A DNA stretch of 64,000 nt from Heterotrichella gracilis (Eukaryota > Sar > Xanthophyceae > Tribonematales > Xanthonemataceae): the NCBI GenBank assembly GCA_032358255.1, contig JAULBX010009217.1, positions 47,628-111,627 of the forward strand, written 5' to 3'. Numbering within the stretch: position 1 is the stretch's first letter; every line of letters begins with the position of its first letter. Made by a program: the position numbers and the translations under genes. Below the pieces are notes generated by a model that saw only the letters and a list, made by a program, of their open reading frames with translations, was not told the origin of the DNA and did no database searches. Shown piece after piece: positions 10,341 to 23,190 of this stretch.

Positions 10341-13300
10341 CTATTTAGGGTTCCTCGCCCTTCGAGCTGCCTTGCACGCCGCCTTGTGCTACGGCCATTG
10401 CTGGTTCTGGCAGTCGGTGCTGCAGTAACGCGCCTTGCCGCATGGGCACATGCGCAAGGATACGCCACCCCCCGCCGCAGCACCACACCCGCTACACATG
10501 CGCTTTGACCGCTGCTTTTTATGTATACATATACTGTTTTAAAAAGTCAGCAAAGAGAAAGAGAGAGGAGAGGAGCAGCAGAAACCACCACACCACACTG
10601 CCCCTCACTGGCCTCCTGTGGTGTGCCTGCCAAAATAAAATACAATAATGAATACCCCATATATACAGAAATAAACATATAAGCGCCCACACCCGAAACC
10701 CTAAACCAACTCAACAGGTGTTAGTCCTTGAAAAGGCACGGCAAAGGTTGTAGCAAAGGCAACATAAATAGTTTGTTGCACCGTCCTCCTCCCCACTCAT
10801 TACCCTACCATTGGGTGGTCCTGCCAATCCACAAGGTGGAGCCTCCGGCGGCAACCACAGCGGCGCATCGCTGCAGTAGGCATACAGGTGCATGCCATCC
10901 TCTTGCACCGCGTCAGGTGCGGCATACCAGGGCACAAACGTGCTCCATCCAAAGCGGAGAATCTGATGGAGGTGCGAAGCAGTGCTGTGCCACCGCCACC
11001 AGCACCTTGCCTTGGATGCTGAAGACCCTTCCAGCAGGGACTGGTTTCAGTTCTTCTGCTCGCCAATCACCCCAGCGCACCTCCAGCACCACGTGGTCAA
11101 GGGGCAATTGGTCTTCTCTGTGCTGCAGGCACTGCAGGCAGGTGCGCACTGAGTCTTTTGCAACGCTCAATACAGTGTTGGCGTACATGGATTGGACACT
11201 TTGCATACTAGTTGCACGTAATCCACCGCCCATCCATCAGCCACAGAATTAACCCTCACACAGGCTGGCAACCCAATTTACGCCATATAATAATATTTCC
11301 CCTTCATGACCACCCATGCAGCTCATACATTTCTGTAGCTTTTATCCATCCAGGACCCTTCATTTGGACCCTACCTCTGCAATGTGGCTCCATTTGGCGA
11401 TCCTGCTGGCAGTCAGTGCAGCAATAAGCGTAAACGGCACAGTTGGGGCAGCCACCAAGCGCATACAATGCACCACGGCACTGCAATTGGCGCCACCTGG
11501 CAGCGTTACCTCCATGGGGTGGGTGGTGGGGCCGCAGGTGCCCTGCTGCGCTGACAACTCCTCACGGCATACGCGCTGCATCACACGGCACATGCGCCCG
11601 GCCTGTAGGGACAGCAAGGGTTGATGAGAGATTTTCATTGCAATGAGCATCAGGTAGATTGCTTGGTAGAATGTTACGTGGACTGGGAGGTGAATCGTTA
11701 CATATTGCTGTCGATAGTGCCGCATAGCGCCTGCACGTTTTCCCACTCGCGTGCATGGGCCTATGGAACGGGGGTGACCATTGCACACCATGCAATATTG
11801 CTTAGAAGCTCAATACAGCCCTTCACACTATGATCACAACTAGAATGGAGGGTAAAGGTCGAGAGTACCCTGTGTAAGGCTTTGCTTTTGAACCCACCTT
11901 CTTTTCCAAGTCGCTGGTTACGCACCACGTGGCGGATGCGGAGTCCCAACCCACCTCGCCAGGTGGCAGCTTCACATCCACCCGCACCGCCAGCTGCCAG
12001 GCGAAGGGCGCCTCCCCAGGGGGGAGCAAGGGGGAGGAACCTGCACACCACCAGAAACGTCAAATGGAATTTCAATATGTTTCAAGGACTGCGGTTCAGC
12101 CAGAACTTGCGAGCAACCGCCCTCAGGGATCTTTATAGGATTTTAGGGTTTTAGGGTTTTAGGCCTTTCAGGGATCCAGGGACTCAAACTGTCTCAGAAG
12201 GAATATAATGGGTTTCCAAGATTTTTCCTTCGCGCTATGAATGCGACACCCAAGATTGCTGTGTGTTGCAGAATTGCCCAGGGTACTAAGATAAGAGTAG
12301 TCAGGACTTTATTATCTTATCACCCTTGGTATTTCGCAGAGCCTCAGATCCCCTGCATTCATGGGGGTTGCTGGATTTGTGGTCCTCCGCACACTCACCA
12401 CTCCTCTGGATGCACCACCTCCACCCTGTCTGCCCCGATACCCTAAAAGTAAATCCTCAAACCATTTTCTGGTTCACACGCACCTGCGTCCCCCCTTGTC
12501 ATCTGAATGACCCTGTTGAGTGCTGCCCATGCACGCCACAGGCTGGGGCGCATCTCAAGCTCTGGCTGGTGAAGCAGGTACCTGGGGGAAGCACGTGGCA
12601 TACATCATGTGTGATTATCGTGTGATGATATTTGATTATCGTGTGTTTAGTGAAGCAAGTACCCAAGGGGAGCATATGAGGTGTACATGTGATCATGTGT
12701 GATGATATGTGATCATCGTGTGATGATATTTGGTGCAGCAGGTGCCTGGGAGGATCAGCAGGTGGGGTGGTGAGTGGGTGTGGCCCAGGGATGGGACTTG
12801 TCACTAAGATCATATGAGAATTGCATTGATAATGCGGTTCTTCAATTTGGTGAATACCACCCCCCTCCACTGGCCCCCACTTAAACCCACCTGAGCGCCC
12901 CCCCCATCACCATAGCGTCATTGTACACCCCCTGCGCCGCCTCCACATCCCCCTCCACCACCATGTCCCACAGGCACTCCTCCACCAGCTGCCCCATGGT
13001 GGCCGGGGGTGGGGGCGACAGGTAGGGGCCAGAGGCGCAGGGGGGGAACAGGCCGGGGGTGGCAGAGGAGGGCATGTCAGAGCCCGCCAGGGGGTGAACA
13101 AAGGTATTGGCTTTACCAGGGTACATGTAGAAAGCAGGGACTGCCACGTCCAAGGATTTGCTGCACAGGCACAAAAATGGATGATTAATGCAAGGCAGGA
13201 AATGCCCCGCCGTACTTTCAGCGGGGTACATGTACAAGGCATGGAATGTAACATTGAAGAAATGGCTGCACAGCAAAAAGACTGATGTAAAAAAACGTGG

Positions 13301-13716
13301 GTGCTGTTTCATCAGGGTACCAAATAGCGAGGGGCCCACCTACATTTGATGGGACAGGGCGGAAGCAACTGGGAAACAATGGTGCTAGGTATCAGCCAAC
13401 CAGAGGTGCAATAGGCTACAGGACAAATACCCTAGATTAAACCCCAAACCCTAGAGCAGACCCTAGCCCACCTCGGGCTGCTTAGAACGGCCCCGAGCAC
13501 GTTTGTGTAGCCCGCACGCTGCATGAGGCGGGCCAGAGGCGTGGCAGGGCATGTGGAGGAATGCGCTGACGCGCCCACGCGGGAGGTGCGCACAATCAGC
13601 GCGGCGTGGAGGGTGCGAGTGAAAGTGCAGCAGGTGTGGATGGGGGGGCCGCGGGGTTGTCCTGCAAATCCCTTGGTGAGCATGGCGCAGGTGGGTGCCA
13701 GGACCTTGGTCTGCAT
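10341..13716 (-). CDS. Unknown protein with C-terminal MYND-type zinc finger, broken by TAG
   Basis: Exons 13472-13716, 12891-13160 and 12484-12581 join in phase. Exons 11898-12040, 11375-11602 and 10928-11122 join in phase with each other. The links at about 12400-12430 and before the last exon are unsure. The last exon (from 10511) reads CSGCG, then CPCGKARYCSTDCQNQQWP, stop, HKAAC, matching the MYND pattern of paired Cys and a final His/Cys. The TAG at 10389-10391 falls inside the finger; a second TAG at 10341-10343 shortly after HKAAC looks like the ancestral end. The body (for example RPSLWRAWAALNRVIQM) resembles nothing I know. An ATG at 13716 could be the start, but an acceptor-like TGCAG overlaps it, so upstream exons are possible. 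Confidence 0.5.
12647..12760 (-). repeat. Two decayed copies of an exon edge in the MYND gene
   Basis: The acceptor and start of the exon at 12484-12581 (plus-strand 12566-12595, GTGAAGCAGGTACCTGGGGG) recur at 12649-12672 and 12731-12755 with changes. TGTGATNATCGTGTGATGAT-type sequence lies between them. Confidence 0.7.
13225..13278 (-). repeat. Copy of an exon start in the MYND gene
   Basis: Plus-strand GGTACATGTA..AAG..TGCTGCACAG at 13120-13173 (start of the exon at 12891-13160, with its acceptor) recurs at 13225-13278 with many substitutions but the same order and length. A further short copy pair lies at 13671-13712 and 13751-13787. Confidence 0.6.
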
Positions 13717-14191
13717 TTATGGATGAGGGCTTAGGTATAGGGTTAAGTTTGTGAGCATGGCGCAGGTTGGTGCCAGGACCCTGGTATGGATGAGCAAGGG
13801 GAGGGTGGTGGTGTCTTAGAAAATACTTACCCTAAATAGTTGACCTCCCATGAATTGCCAAACAAGCTCGCAGCCCAGTGTTCACTAATTTCTGTACCCC
13901 ACGGTAGGCATATTCCAGTGACTACAGGTCTAAGGCACTCTCACAGCGAGGCTGACACTTAATATTGCGCCAATCACTTGACTAACATGAATTTTCTGGA
14001 TAATAAAGGCTCTCCTATGGGCGTACAAGATATGCTCTGACCACTTGACAAACGCTCTTCCCAAACCACAGATGCAAGGCATTATACAGCAATCCATTAC
14101 TAATGGCATTAGCATACTGCAAGAGAATATTCAGAAATGAGTCACGCCTCATGCCTGGTCGCCAAGTGGCGCCTCCACCACCGTTTCCTGC
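13717..14191. other. Intergenic region
   Basis: This short gap separates the MYND gene from the end of the chitinase gene. It includes 13751-13787, a copy of the MYND-gene exon edge at 13671-13712. Nothing else was recognised. Confidence 0.4.
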
Positions 14192-17100
14192 TCACGTTGG
14201 GGTGCCTGTGCCACACGGCACTGCTATGCCCTGCCCCACCTGCAGCGCAGCCTGGTCCACGCCTGGGTTGAGGTCAACCACATCGGACAGACCCACCCCC
14301 AGGCTCTGCGCTATGGACCACAGGGTGCTCCCCGCCTGGATGCTGTATGCGCACACGCCTGGCGCTCCACTGGGACTAGCTGGAACCCCAGGGCTGTCCA
14401 TCACTCCAGAAATGGCAGGAATTCCAGGAGATTCATTGGTGCTGGACAGTGCAGCAGGGCCCTGTGCAGGGCTGCCCGTCACACTGTTATTAACTGGATA
14501 CCCGCTGAAACCAATCGCACCACCTGTGGGTCTGTTGGTTTGCCCCGCACACTGGTCGCCAGCTGCCGCCGCCACGGGGCACGCTTGAGGAAGCGCCAAG
14601 TGGCATGCCCTGGGTGCCCGCCATGTGCCTGCCACTGCCCTCAGCAGCTGCTGTTTGTCGTCCTGCTCAGCATCCCATGAGAACACGCCCAGGAGCTGGC
14701 GGCTGGCGACCCAACACACCTGCGCAGAGGAGCATGGGGGTGGGACAATGGGTGAATGGCGGGTGGCGGGCAGGAGATGCGGTTGCATGGGATCACATGT
14801 TCAACCAAGCAAATGCAAAGGGGCAGCTTTTAAAAATGCATATCCAACAACGTCATTGCAACATCACCTAACCCTGTGGGTAACCATTTTGCATTGTGGG
14901 TTCAAGCGTGCATGCGCAGTGCATTGCAGCCAAATGTCTGGCATTATTTTGCACTGTGGAAATGGTGTGCACAGGGGCAGACATCCAGGCATATCTTCAT
15001 TACCATCTGGCTCACCCACCTTTTTCGACAGCGTCTCCTGGTTATCGAAGGCCACCCAGTACTGGTTGTTGGGACCATACTCCGTGTACGCCACCATTGC
15101 CTGCCCATCCATCACCAGTTTACCTCCACCCTGGGCCAGTGCCTGCTTGACTTCAAACCAAGCCAGGCTGCCAGGCACCTGAGTGCGGTCGCCAGGCGGG
15201 GCAGGGCCTGAGCACAGCAGCACAGGTTTGAGGTGCAGGTTGTTCAACAACAGGCGGAATAGCGCGCAATTTAATTTCGGTTACGATTTAATTCAAAGGA
15301 TTTGTTCTTGATTTGTTTATCGCCTACTTTACTGTAGTCAAGGAGTTGAGAGCTGTGTGGGACGCGCTCATCAACATTTGCAGCAGATGCATTGCATCCA
15401 TGCCATCCAGTATGATGCGCGCTTAATTCAGTCAAGCCATCGACAACTTAGTGGGTCCAATCACATTTCTGGCGCAAGCAAGAAACTCACTGCTGCAGTG
15501 ATGTAGGTACCATTTACGCATTTAGCCACCTTGCGCCATCATCAACATCCACATGCCCATGCACAAGTCCTGGCCCCACACCCACCCACCGCACCTGTCA
15601 CTCTGGCAATGCCCGGCGCCAGTCCTCCCAGAGGGCTGAGACCCACTGAAAGGATTAACCGAGACGTTGATTTTTGGGGATGCCAGGATGGGAACGACAG
15701 GTGAAAGATTGGATTGATAGGATTGATATCTTGGGGATGATAGGATAAGCGGAGCCAGGGATGGGGGATGAGGTTGATAGGGTGCAGTGGGGATGAGGGG
15801 TGTTAAGACCAGAGACAGCTGAGCCCAACTGAGCATGGGCAGCTGCAACTCCAATGCCAGCACAGCAGCTTTATATGTCAGGTAATACAAAACACCAAAA
15901 GTCTTTCTGAAAGCACCCATCACACACCAGCTGACGTGGTATTTACCTTTATTTGTACTTATGGGAGCTATGAGAGGTTGAAAGCAGGATGCCTTTTCTA
16001 CAGAACACGATGCATGCATGCATGTGCATACGCATGACCCATGGTGAACAAAGGTCCCCGTCGAACGTGCACTATGGGTTCCGGATATTTGAGGTACTTT
16101 TTTAAGCGAACAAGCGAAATACGACTGCTGGTATCTTGGCGGCTGGAAAAGGCTCGTCATGATTCGTAAGGACCCTCGGACAAAAGCGAACCGTGGTACA
16201 CCTTTGTCCGTAGCCGTCACCGGACCTCAGCTGTGGCTACATAGCCACCACGTACGGAGTGATGCAACCATTGGGTTTTACATCTTCTCTACACTGGTAT
16301 TGTTGATGACATTGTGGGGAGGCTGGCCACTGGGTGCCTTCAAGCATACCAGGCACCCAGTGCAGGCAAACCTTTGGCTGCAAAGCTTTGCAAAACTTGG
16401 TAAAGTAGAGTATTGGCCTGGGTTTAGGGCAGACACCTGAGTGGGATGAGATAAAATCTCAAGTAGCATCCGCCTAGCCATGTCAACCCCAAGAAGTGCT
16501 GACAGGATTGCGTGAATGAGGTTGGCAGGCTGATGGAAACGCTCAGGATTGGATCGCCAGGTAAGGGGATGATGGAGGACTGAACACTGCTCAGGAATGA
16601 CACTATCAAAGGATTACCCAGGATGAGCAGGATGCAGAAGTTGAGGATGAAACCACAGGATTAAAACACCCCATTTCCTAACCAACGTCATGGGATTAAA
16701 ACGCCTGAATAAGGGCCTGGTCGCATCCCTCTGGTCCTCCCTCCTGCCCTGCCTGCAGCGCGTAGGTGGCACTGTAGGTGGTCAGTCCCACCACCAGCAT
16801 GCCAGCTGGCACACCCGCTGCCAGGTACCCCTCCACAGCCCCATCCATATCCACCACCTGCCGGCACCCGCGCGCCTCGCAGTCCACCAGTGGCGCTGAG
16901 GGGCGAGCAGTGGTGGTCCCTGGGAAGGAGCCGCTGTTGAAATCATATGCCATCAAATTTAACCTGCAAGGGTAATGGTAGGGGTGGAAATGAATGTTTG
17001 TTGCTAGGGTAGTGGTGGGCAGGATATTGGCAACACCCTTCTTTGGCTCACTCCCAGGTGGGGCAGGATCTAAATATTTTAACTTGATTTTATCTTCACA

Positions 17101-19336
17101 TGGTTGCACATTTGCTTGCGGGGTTGCACATGTGCCTTACGAGTGCGGCCATGGAGTGTTGGTAGTGCATGCGCAGGTTCTATATTGGAAACAAGGCACA
17201 CAGTTTCTCCTTACAAAATTTCCATTTTCTACTTTAAGTGTGCACTATATACAACACTCGTTCCAGGGCTTACCAGTCCAGGTACGGGTGCAGCTGGCCC
17301 AGGTCATAGTGCTGTGCTGCGTCCACAGCGCGCATGGCCGCACCCAGGGTAAGGTTTGCAGCGCGGCATGCGGGGTACATCTCCCGCAGCAGCGTTGTGA
17401 AGTCAGCGCGCTCCTGGGGTGCTGCACAGGATGCAAGTACAGCGATGGTCACTGTTGCAGTTGCAGATTGTTTTTCCTGATTAATCCTGACATTGGTTTT
17501 TTATACATGTATATATTTATTTTCCAAGCATGATAACAAATAAAAGCCCAATATGCAGGTTATGGACAATCACAATTACAAAACATATCCAAGTCCAGTT
17601 CATGGGTAGTTCAGCTATTTGTAAATACCAAAAACCCTGCGCCGTGTCCCTCCCCACCTGTTCCATCGTAGTTGGGGAACTCCCAGTCCAGATCGATGCC
17701 CTGAAAGTCGTGGGCCTGCGCAAAGGCCAGCGCTGATGCAATGAAGGTGGCGCGGGAGGAGGGGGAGGAGGCAAGGGAGGGGAAGATGGTGGAGGAAGGA
17801 GGGGAGGTGGCGCCGGCCCTGGGGAGAAAAGAGGCGGTGGTCATCAACCAGCCAGCCCAGGTGGTCACCAGGCACAAAACAAAATATAAAGCAAATGAAA
17901 TATAATACATAAATATGCTAGGTACAGGGCAACTCTGGTGGAAATTCTTGTGAGTAACAAGCCACCAATGTACAATGTGCATGCAATGACTGAGATAGCG
18001 GAGCTGTCCATGCAGTTTTTCTTACTTTGGCGCAAATGCCCCTTCTGCTCTGCTGAAGCCCCAGCCCCCAATGGAAATGATCTTAGCTGGGCCCATCGGC
18101 AGCTGCTGCATGAGCACCGGGTCATCATTCTCGCTGTAGATCACTTGGAAGGTAGGGCTGACCTGCAGCAGATGGAGGGAGAGAGAAAGCTACCTGACTG
18201 TGCTGCAACCTGTTTGCAGTAGTTCAACAAGCTATGCTGTGCTGGTATATATTGAAGCACATCTCATCTGCCTATAAAGCTGGAAACTTTCAAGGATTGC
18301 TTTCATACTGTCATTGTACTCTGAGCTAGAACCTTAATGCTCCATCTCGGTTGAAGCCCATGGACTACTCCCAACCCCGCTGGCTGCGTTGTACCGCCCT
18401 GTGCACCACGCACCTTTGCAAGTGCATAGAACACGTGGGTGTACAGTGATCCATTGAGATGGCTTGGCGTGAGTGCGTAAGCATCGCACCATGCTGGCCT
18501 GCCGTAGGCTGAGGTGCGCCACTGCGCCCAGTTTGTGGTGTACACGCCGTTCATCTGCGCAGAGGGAGGTGGGGGTGGGGGGTTGAGAATGTGCACCACA
18601 TGACAGCTGGCACAGCCTGACTTGATTGGCATAGTAGGCATAATATACTTAAGCCTCTGACGCTGTATTTTTTGTTAACCAACGCCCTCATACACGAGTA
18701 GGAGGCGCATACTTACTTTTTGCCAATTAAATTCAGATCCTGTTTTAGATAAAAATGTGAGCATGCCGTTTGGGATTGCACACATTGACACAGGGGTTAT
18801 TTTTTCTTGGAGCCGATTTGAATTGTGTCCCCTGGTGCCATGATTACGCATTTTGATCATTAGGAGGAGAAAGGGGTTACTGTAAAATGAGGCACAATTG
18901 AAAAGGGCAGTAATTTTATCTCTTATCATGATTGCACGCAATCAGTGATTTACCTTGAAAGCATGGCTGCTGGCGGCTTCAGAGCCTGCACCACCTGAAT
19001 CAGCAGTGTCCGGAACCTGGTGCAGAGCTCGGCCATGATGGAAGGGCTCAGCTTCTGAACCAGTGATTCCTGACACCGCGGCAACATTGCATGGTTAATA
19101 GGGACATTGAAGCAACTTCCATAATGGAATACCCATTTGGATGGACATATCCACTGCAATTGGGCTGAGATCAACGTTGTAACATAAAACTTCTGAAACA
19201 AATTACCTTTCATGGGACTGCCAGTGACAACGGCTGGCCAGTTGAACGCAATGCACATGGCAACAAGGGCTATGGTGGGTGTCACCCAGCTAAAGTGCCA
19301 TCGAGATGCTGCCAGACCTGCCACGTTATGCGTCAT
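14192..19336 (-). CDS. Secreted GH18 chitinase with C-terminal LysM domain
   Basis: GH18 enzymes cleave chitin and related beta-1,4-GlcNAc polymers; LysM (CBM50) binds them. Exons 19207-19336, 18954-19069, 18414-18554, 18026-18162, 17658-17818, 17274-17421, 16753-16963, 15020-15178 and 14192-14719 join in phase to 576 aa. Residues 1-38 look like a signal sequence (TIALVAMCIAF core). GH18 begins at GVYTTNWAQW. Landmarks follow: KIISIGGWGFS, the catalytic GIDLDWEFP (acid/base Glu near 220), LNLMAYDF and FDNQETLSKK. The first Asp of the usual DGxDxDxE is replaced (FQGIDLDWE). A Pro/Ser linker leads to LysM (SIQAGSTLWSIAQSLG, VDLNP). The seventh intron is 1.57 kb and appears to use a GC donor at 16752-16751. 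The enzyme is probably extracellular, for remodelling or defence; its substrate is not shown by sequence. Confidence 0.9.
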
Positions 19337-20599
19337 GCTGCACTGATACATACTGCGTTGAACGGTGGTTACCAATATGTCTGCACAACTGCGGCTGCGC
19401 GCAGCAACACTGACTCAGTGTCACTGCTGCTGCAGTATATTGTACTTGGTATCCTGATTTGTGAAAAGAAGTAAGCTAGTCAGACAATAGGAAGCCAAGT
19501 TGGGGTTTAATGCTCAAATGACTTCAATGGTGAACTTGCACATGCCATTGGCATGCAGTAATAGAACTACCCTGAACTGCTATCTACCACAGCTGCAATC
19601 AAATATAAGTCTAGTCCTTACTGTAACAAAGGCAAGAGTCTGCCTTTGGTAGGTAAGAGGTCTGATTACCAGGTTGGCCCAGCACAGTCACTGGTTCCCA
19701 CTGGGTTTGAAACCACAGCTGCAACTCTTGACTTGCTCTTGACTCAGAACACTGGAACGCTGATCAATGTTCATTCAAGTTGCTAACCATGTGGGCTGCC
19801 TAACAACTTGTATCTTGAAGATACAAAGTCGGGGAAGCCTTTGTAGGAAACAACCGCACGAAATGCTTCAGCTTGCAGGGGGACGACCTCCTCAAGATTC
19901 GACCCTGCAAAAGACTGTGCACACTCCCAGGGACCGATTTCTTGCCACGTGTAGTCTTGGACAGGGTATCGTCCTCAGCCTACGTTTATAATGCTGGACA
20001 AGGCTTTTCGGTGCACAGTTCAAGTTGCACTGGCACCACGAAGGTCTATACGTGTCTGCACCTTGCGCCGCATCTGGTGGGCACTGCCATGATGGCTGTA
20101 TGTCTAATGCCAGTACCTAGTGTGCACCTGCCTGTGCTATGTCACCAAGAAACTGGGACAGGTAATCAGTGAAGCTGACCATGAATGTAACTATTGGAAT
20201 ACAAGTGGACGCTGAGCTGTGACTGTCCCAAGGAGCCTTTGAAAGCACCAGAATTGATCAGCACATACGGTTCTGTTTTTAAGTCTCACCGAGTCTTCAC
20301 TGAATGATCTTGAGCGTCACTAACGACCACATGCAATAAGTTGATGTGGTGAGCGTGCCTTGTCACTGTGTTTCCACCCAAGCGGGGTGCCACCGAACTG
20401 CCAAGGTGTGCGTCACTTAGTAGTACTGCCTGGCACTGAGCGGCACTGAGAGACCACGTTGAATGAGGGTACTTTGCACAAACTGTCCTCAGGAGGGCTT
20501 TAGCACAGAGGGCCTGCTAGAACCCAGGGCCTGCTCACTACAGTCACTGAGCAGTGATCATATTTGTACAGTTCTGACTCAGGTGATGACCAGTCACTG

Positions 20600-20722
20600 T
20601 GTAACGCAGATTATTGAGTCCAGAATTATGCCTGGTGCCAGGCGCGGCCACCCATGTGGCCTGAGCAGGCCCCTGCAAGGCCTGGGGGCCCATGGTCAAC
20701 CAGACGTCCCTGGTCATCATGG
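20600..20722 (+). repeat. Dispersed repeat, copy 1
   Basis: This copy shares the core TGCCTGGTGCCAGGCGCGG, then CACCCATGTGG and GACGTCCCTGG.CATCATGG with the copy at 27760-27873, at roughly 80 percent identity by eye. No terminal repeats or coding domain were seen, so the element class is open. Confidence 0.7.
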
Positions 20723-21890
20723 AACCAGGTACACTCAGAAGCCCCGCACCACCCACAGCCACACCACCCAGACAGCCTCTTTCAAGCGCCTACCAGTGCC
20801 CTTCAAACGCATACCAGAATCTGATGCCATCCCCCCCAGGAAGCGAGATAGTGTGGGGGTGCATGTGATGCGGCAGTGGGTGGCCTGCCTGCTGTGCCTG
20901 ACTTGCATGGGGGGGATGCAGTGGCAGGTACTGGCCTAGGGAGCGCGCAATCCAGAAGGTGAGGCAGGAACCAGGATGATAGGTGACATGGCATGGCTGT
21001 GATCTCAGATGCACCTGCGCCGCATATTCTGATGCATCCGTACGCACGCAGCTGGTGGTGGTGGTGGTGGTGGAGGTGGTGGGGGTGGGGCTGCTGCTGC
21101 TGCATGTTCCCAACCCTCAATAATAATATGGAAAATAATTATACCAGTGGCAATTTGTTGACTAACAAGTAGCAATAGTTGATTATCTACACTTTGCACA
21201 CCTATGGAGCGGCGGGAATGTGGTGCAGCAGATGCAGTTGCAGTTATACATGGTGCTGTCCATACTCATCTGCCCTGGCATTCAGATGTTGTCCAATGTA
21301 GTATTATTGATTGTGGAACAAGTCAGCCCATTGCCAAGGCTTGATGTTTGTGGAAGGCAGGCGTGCATGTGTGTACACAGGTACCAAGCGGGTGCATGGC
21401 CACAAATGTGGGTAGGCATGGCTTACCTGCGTGCATGAAGGTACCTGTGGCCATTGCCACATGTCCATGCATAGACTGCCTGCTAATATTGCGCCATCTG
21501 CATGACTACCACACCAGCAATCTCCACGCGCTTGCATTGGGTCTACACACAGCACGCTAACTCCCCGCTGGTCCCCGTCCCACAGGTCCCCGCATGCCCC
21601 AGCCGCCAATCTCGCCCGCCATTGCCACCCGCATGCTTCCCACCCACCCCATCAGCCCCACGCTCAATTCTTATACGCGCACCCTCAGGGAGTCCATACC
21701 CCCAACGCCCTTGGTGTTGAAAGGTTGGTTGCTTTGGTTAGCATTGGGGCAGGCATCCTGCGGCGCGCATCACGGAAAGCATGGGGGTCTACCAGAGGCT
21801 GCAGCAGAGATCACCAAACTCAGCCTGGGTGACGAGCCACGCTGCAGAGGAGCATCATGTATTGTCAGTGGCAGCTCCGGCAGACTCTAA
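20720..21890 (+). CDS. Possible plus-strand gene fragment, unrecognised
   Basis: Two segments look like exons. One reads TQTASFKRLPVPFKRIPES and ends at a good donor (CAG, then GTACTGG, about 20930). The other starts after a CCCACAG acceptor near 21588 and reads MPQPPISPAIATRML, then PTLNSYTRTLRES. I cannot join them in phase with certainty and recognise no domain. They may be remnants of a gene or of a mobile element that begins in the dispersed repeat. Confidence 0.25.
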
Positions 21891-22619
21891 GTGACCATCA
21901 GCAGTGGTGGCGGCAGGGAGGTGCACCATCTGATGCAGCATGATGCAGCATTGGAGCTTTTAAAGATTATCTAGCCCTTCAGTGAGTGGATATTCAGTGA
22001 ATGAAGTAATGCCGTCCAGACCTTGCAAGCTTCACGCCATGGTGGCGTTCTAGTTTGTGAGTACGCGTCCACCGTAATTGCCAGCGCATATAATAATTAC
22101 ATTGCAAGGTGGTGTCCAATGGTAGTCACTACTAGCCCAGGGTATTTAATATGGATCTGCCAACATGTACCATACCATTTATTGGCAGAGAATATTTATG
22201 GTCACAAGTTATTATCATCCAATTTATTGACAAGTGTGTTGCGTCAAGGCGCGTAGGGGATTTGCAGACCCAGGTCTTGCAGAAATGCAATATCCAAAGT
22301 CAAATGCTAGTAGCTGTAAAACAAATCACCAACAAGGCCAGTCTGGGAATAGCCTGAGAGATCCATGTTACAAGGATCCCAGGGGATCATGAGATGAAAC
22401 CGGCAGTGACAAGCTGGTATTTGCGAGCGTTAAAGTGCTGATGTGGCTCAAAGTAGCAACATTGTAAATTTCCACACAGAATTTGAGCCAGGATTGAGCC
22501 TTTACCTCGATTCACTCTACTAAACTGTCATGTACTTCATGCCAGGCCTGCTAAATGTCCACATTAGCAGGCATAGAAACAAAACAAGATGACAGAGCGT
22601 CACAAAAGACGGTGCAAAA

Positions 22620-23160
22620 AAACAGCGCCAAAAACAATTGGCAGGCATCCTCAGTCAAGATATTATCACCTCTTAAGCCATATTGTCACCCTACAGGTCA
22701 AACATACACGTCGAGCGTGTTCCACCTCGCGAAACTGTTTGCACCAAAAACCCATGGGTGCAGATACAAAAACATGTCTTTTCTGTACCATCTTGCATTT
22801 ACAAGATGGTAGACTGTCACAACCGTGTCACATAAATTTGACAGGCACCCCATCAGGCGCAGGAAAATACCAAGATGGTAGTGTGTCACAAAAACAACGT
22901 GTCGCAACGGTGTCACCAAACTCTGTCAGGCACACTCGGTAAAGATGACGCAGACTACCAGCCTGCACCCTACCCCCAGCCAAACCATGTGGCGCAGAAA
23001 ATGAAACACGTGGTCACAAAAACCAATGGTGTCATAAAATGTGGCGACATTAGAATGGTGTCACAAAAACGGTGAACACAAGCCTTTTCGGAAAATCTGT
23101 TAGGCTTCACAAAAGAATCTTTCAAGCATAACAAAGATATCTGTCAGGCACCCTTGGTGA
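22620..23160. repeat. Degenerate tandem repeat region
   Basis: Motifs such as TGTCAGGCACNCTTGGT.AAGATG (22925, 23138), CAAGATGGTAG.NTGTCACAA (22805, 22868) and GGTGTCACAAAAAC recur several times at irregular spacing. The pattern fits an old minisatellite or decayed mobile element; no coding domain was found. Confidence 0.5.
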
Positions 23161-23190
23161 AGATGAGCCATATCATAGCAAGGTGCCACC

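Larger units (their letters stand above)
19337..23190. other. Long low-coding region with repeats
   Basis: This 3.9-kb stretch lies between the chitinase start and the end of the next minus-strand gene. It contains a dispersed repeat (20600-20722), two coding-looking plus-strand segments (about 20720-20930 and 21590-21720) and a degenerate tandem repeat (22620-23160). The remainder shows no recognisable gene. Confidence 0.4.

Noticed and set aside
10389-10391. Reassigned TAG codon (as in some ulvophyte algae)
   Set aside because: The repeat-protein, PMP3 and kinase-fusion genes all end in TAG at the expected place, and no TAA/TAG interrupts the other conserved domains.
11373-11486. Second MYND-like Cys pattern on the minus strand (CPNC..CCTDCQ)
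   Set aside because: It would need a 35-base intron; the other frame continues the exon 11375-11602 without interruption and ends at a good donor, so the pattern is probably chance.
15522-16220. 232-codon minus-strand ORF in the long chitinase intron
   Set aside because: No recognised domain and no phase-compatible splice sites; it reads like random open frame within the intron.
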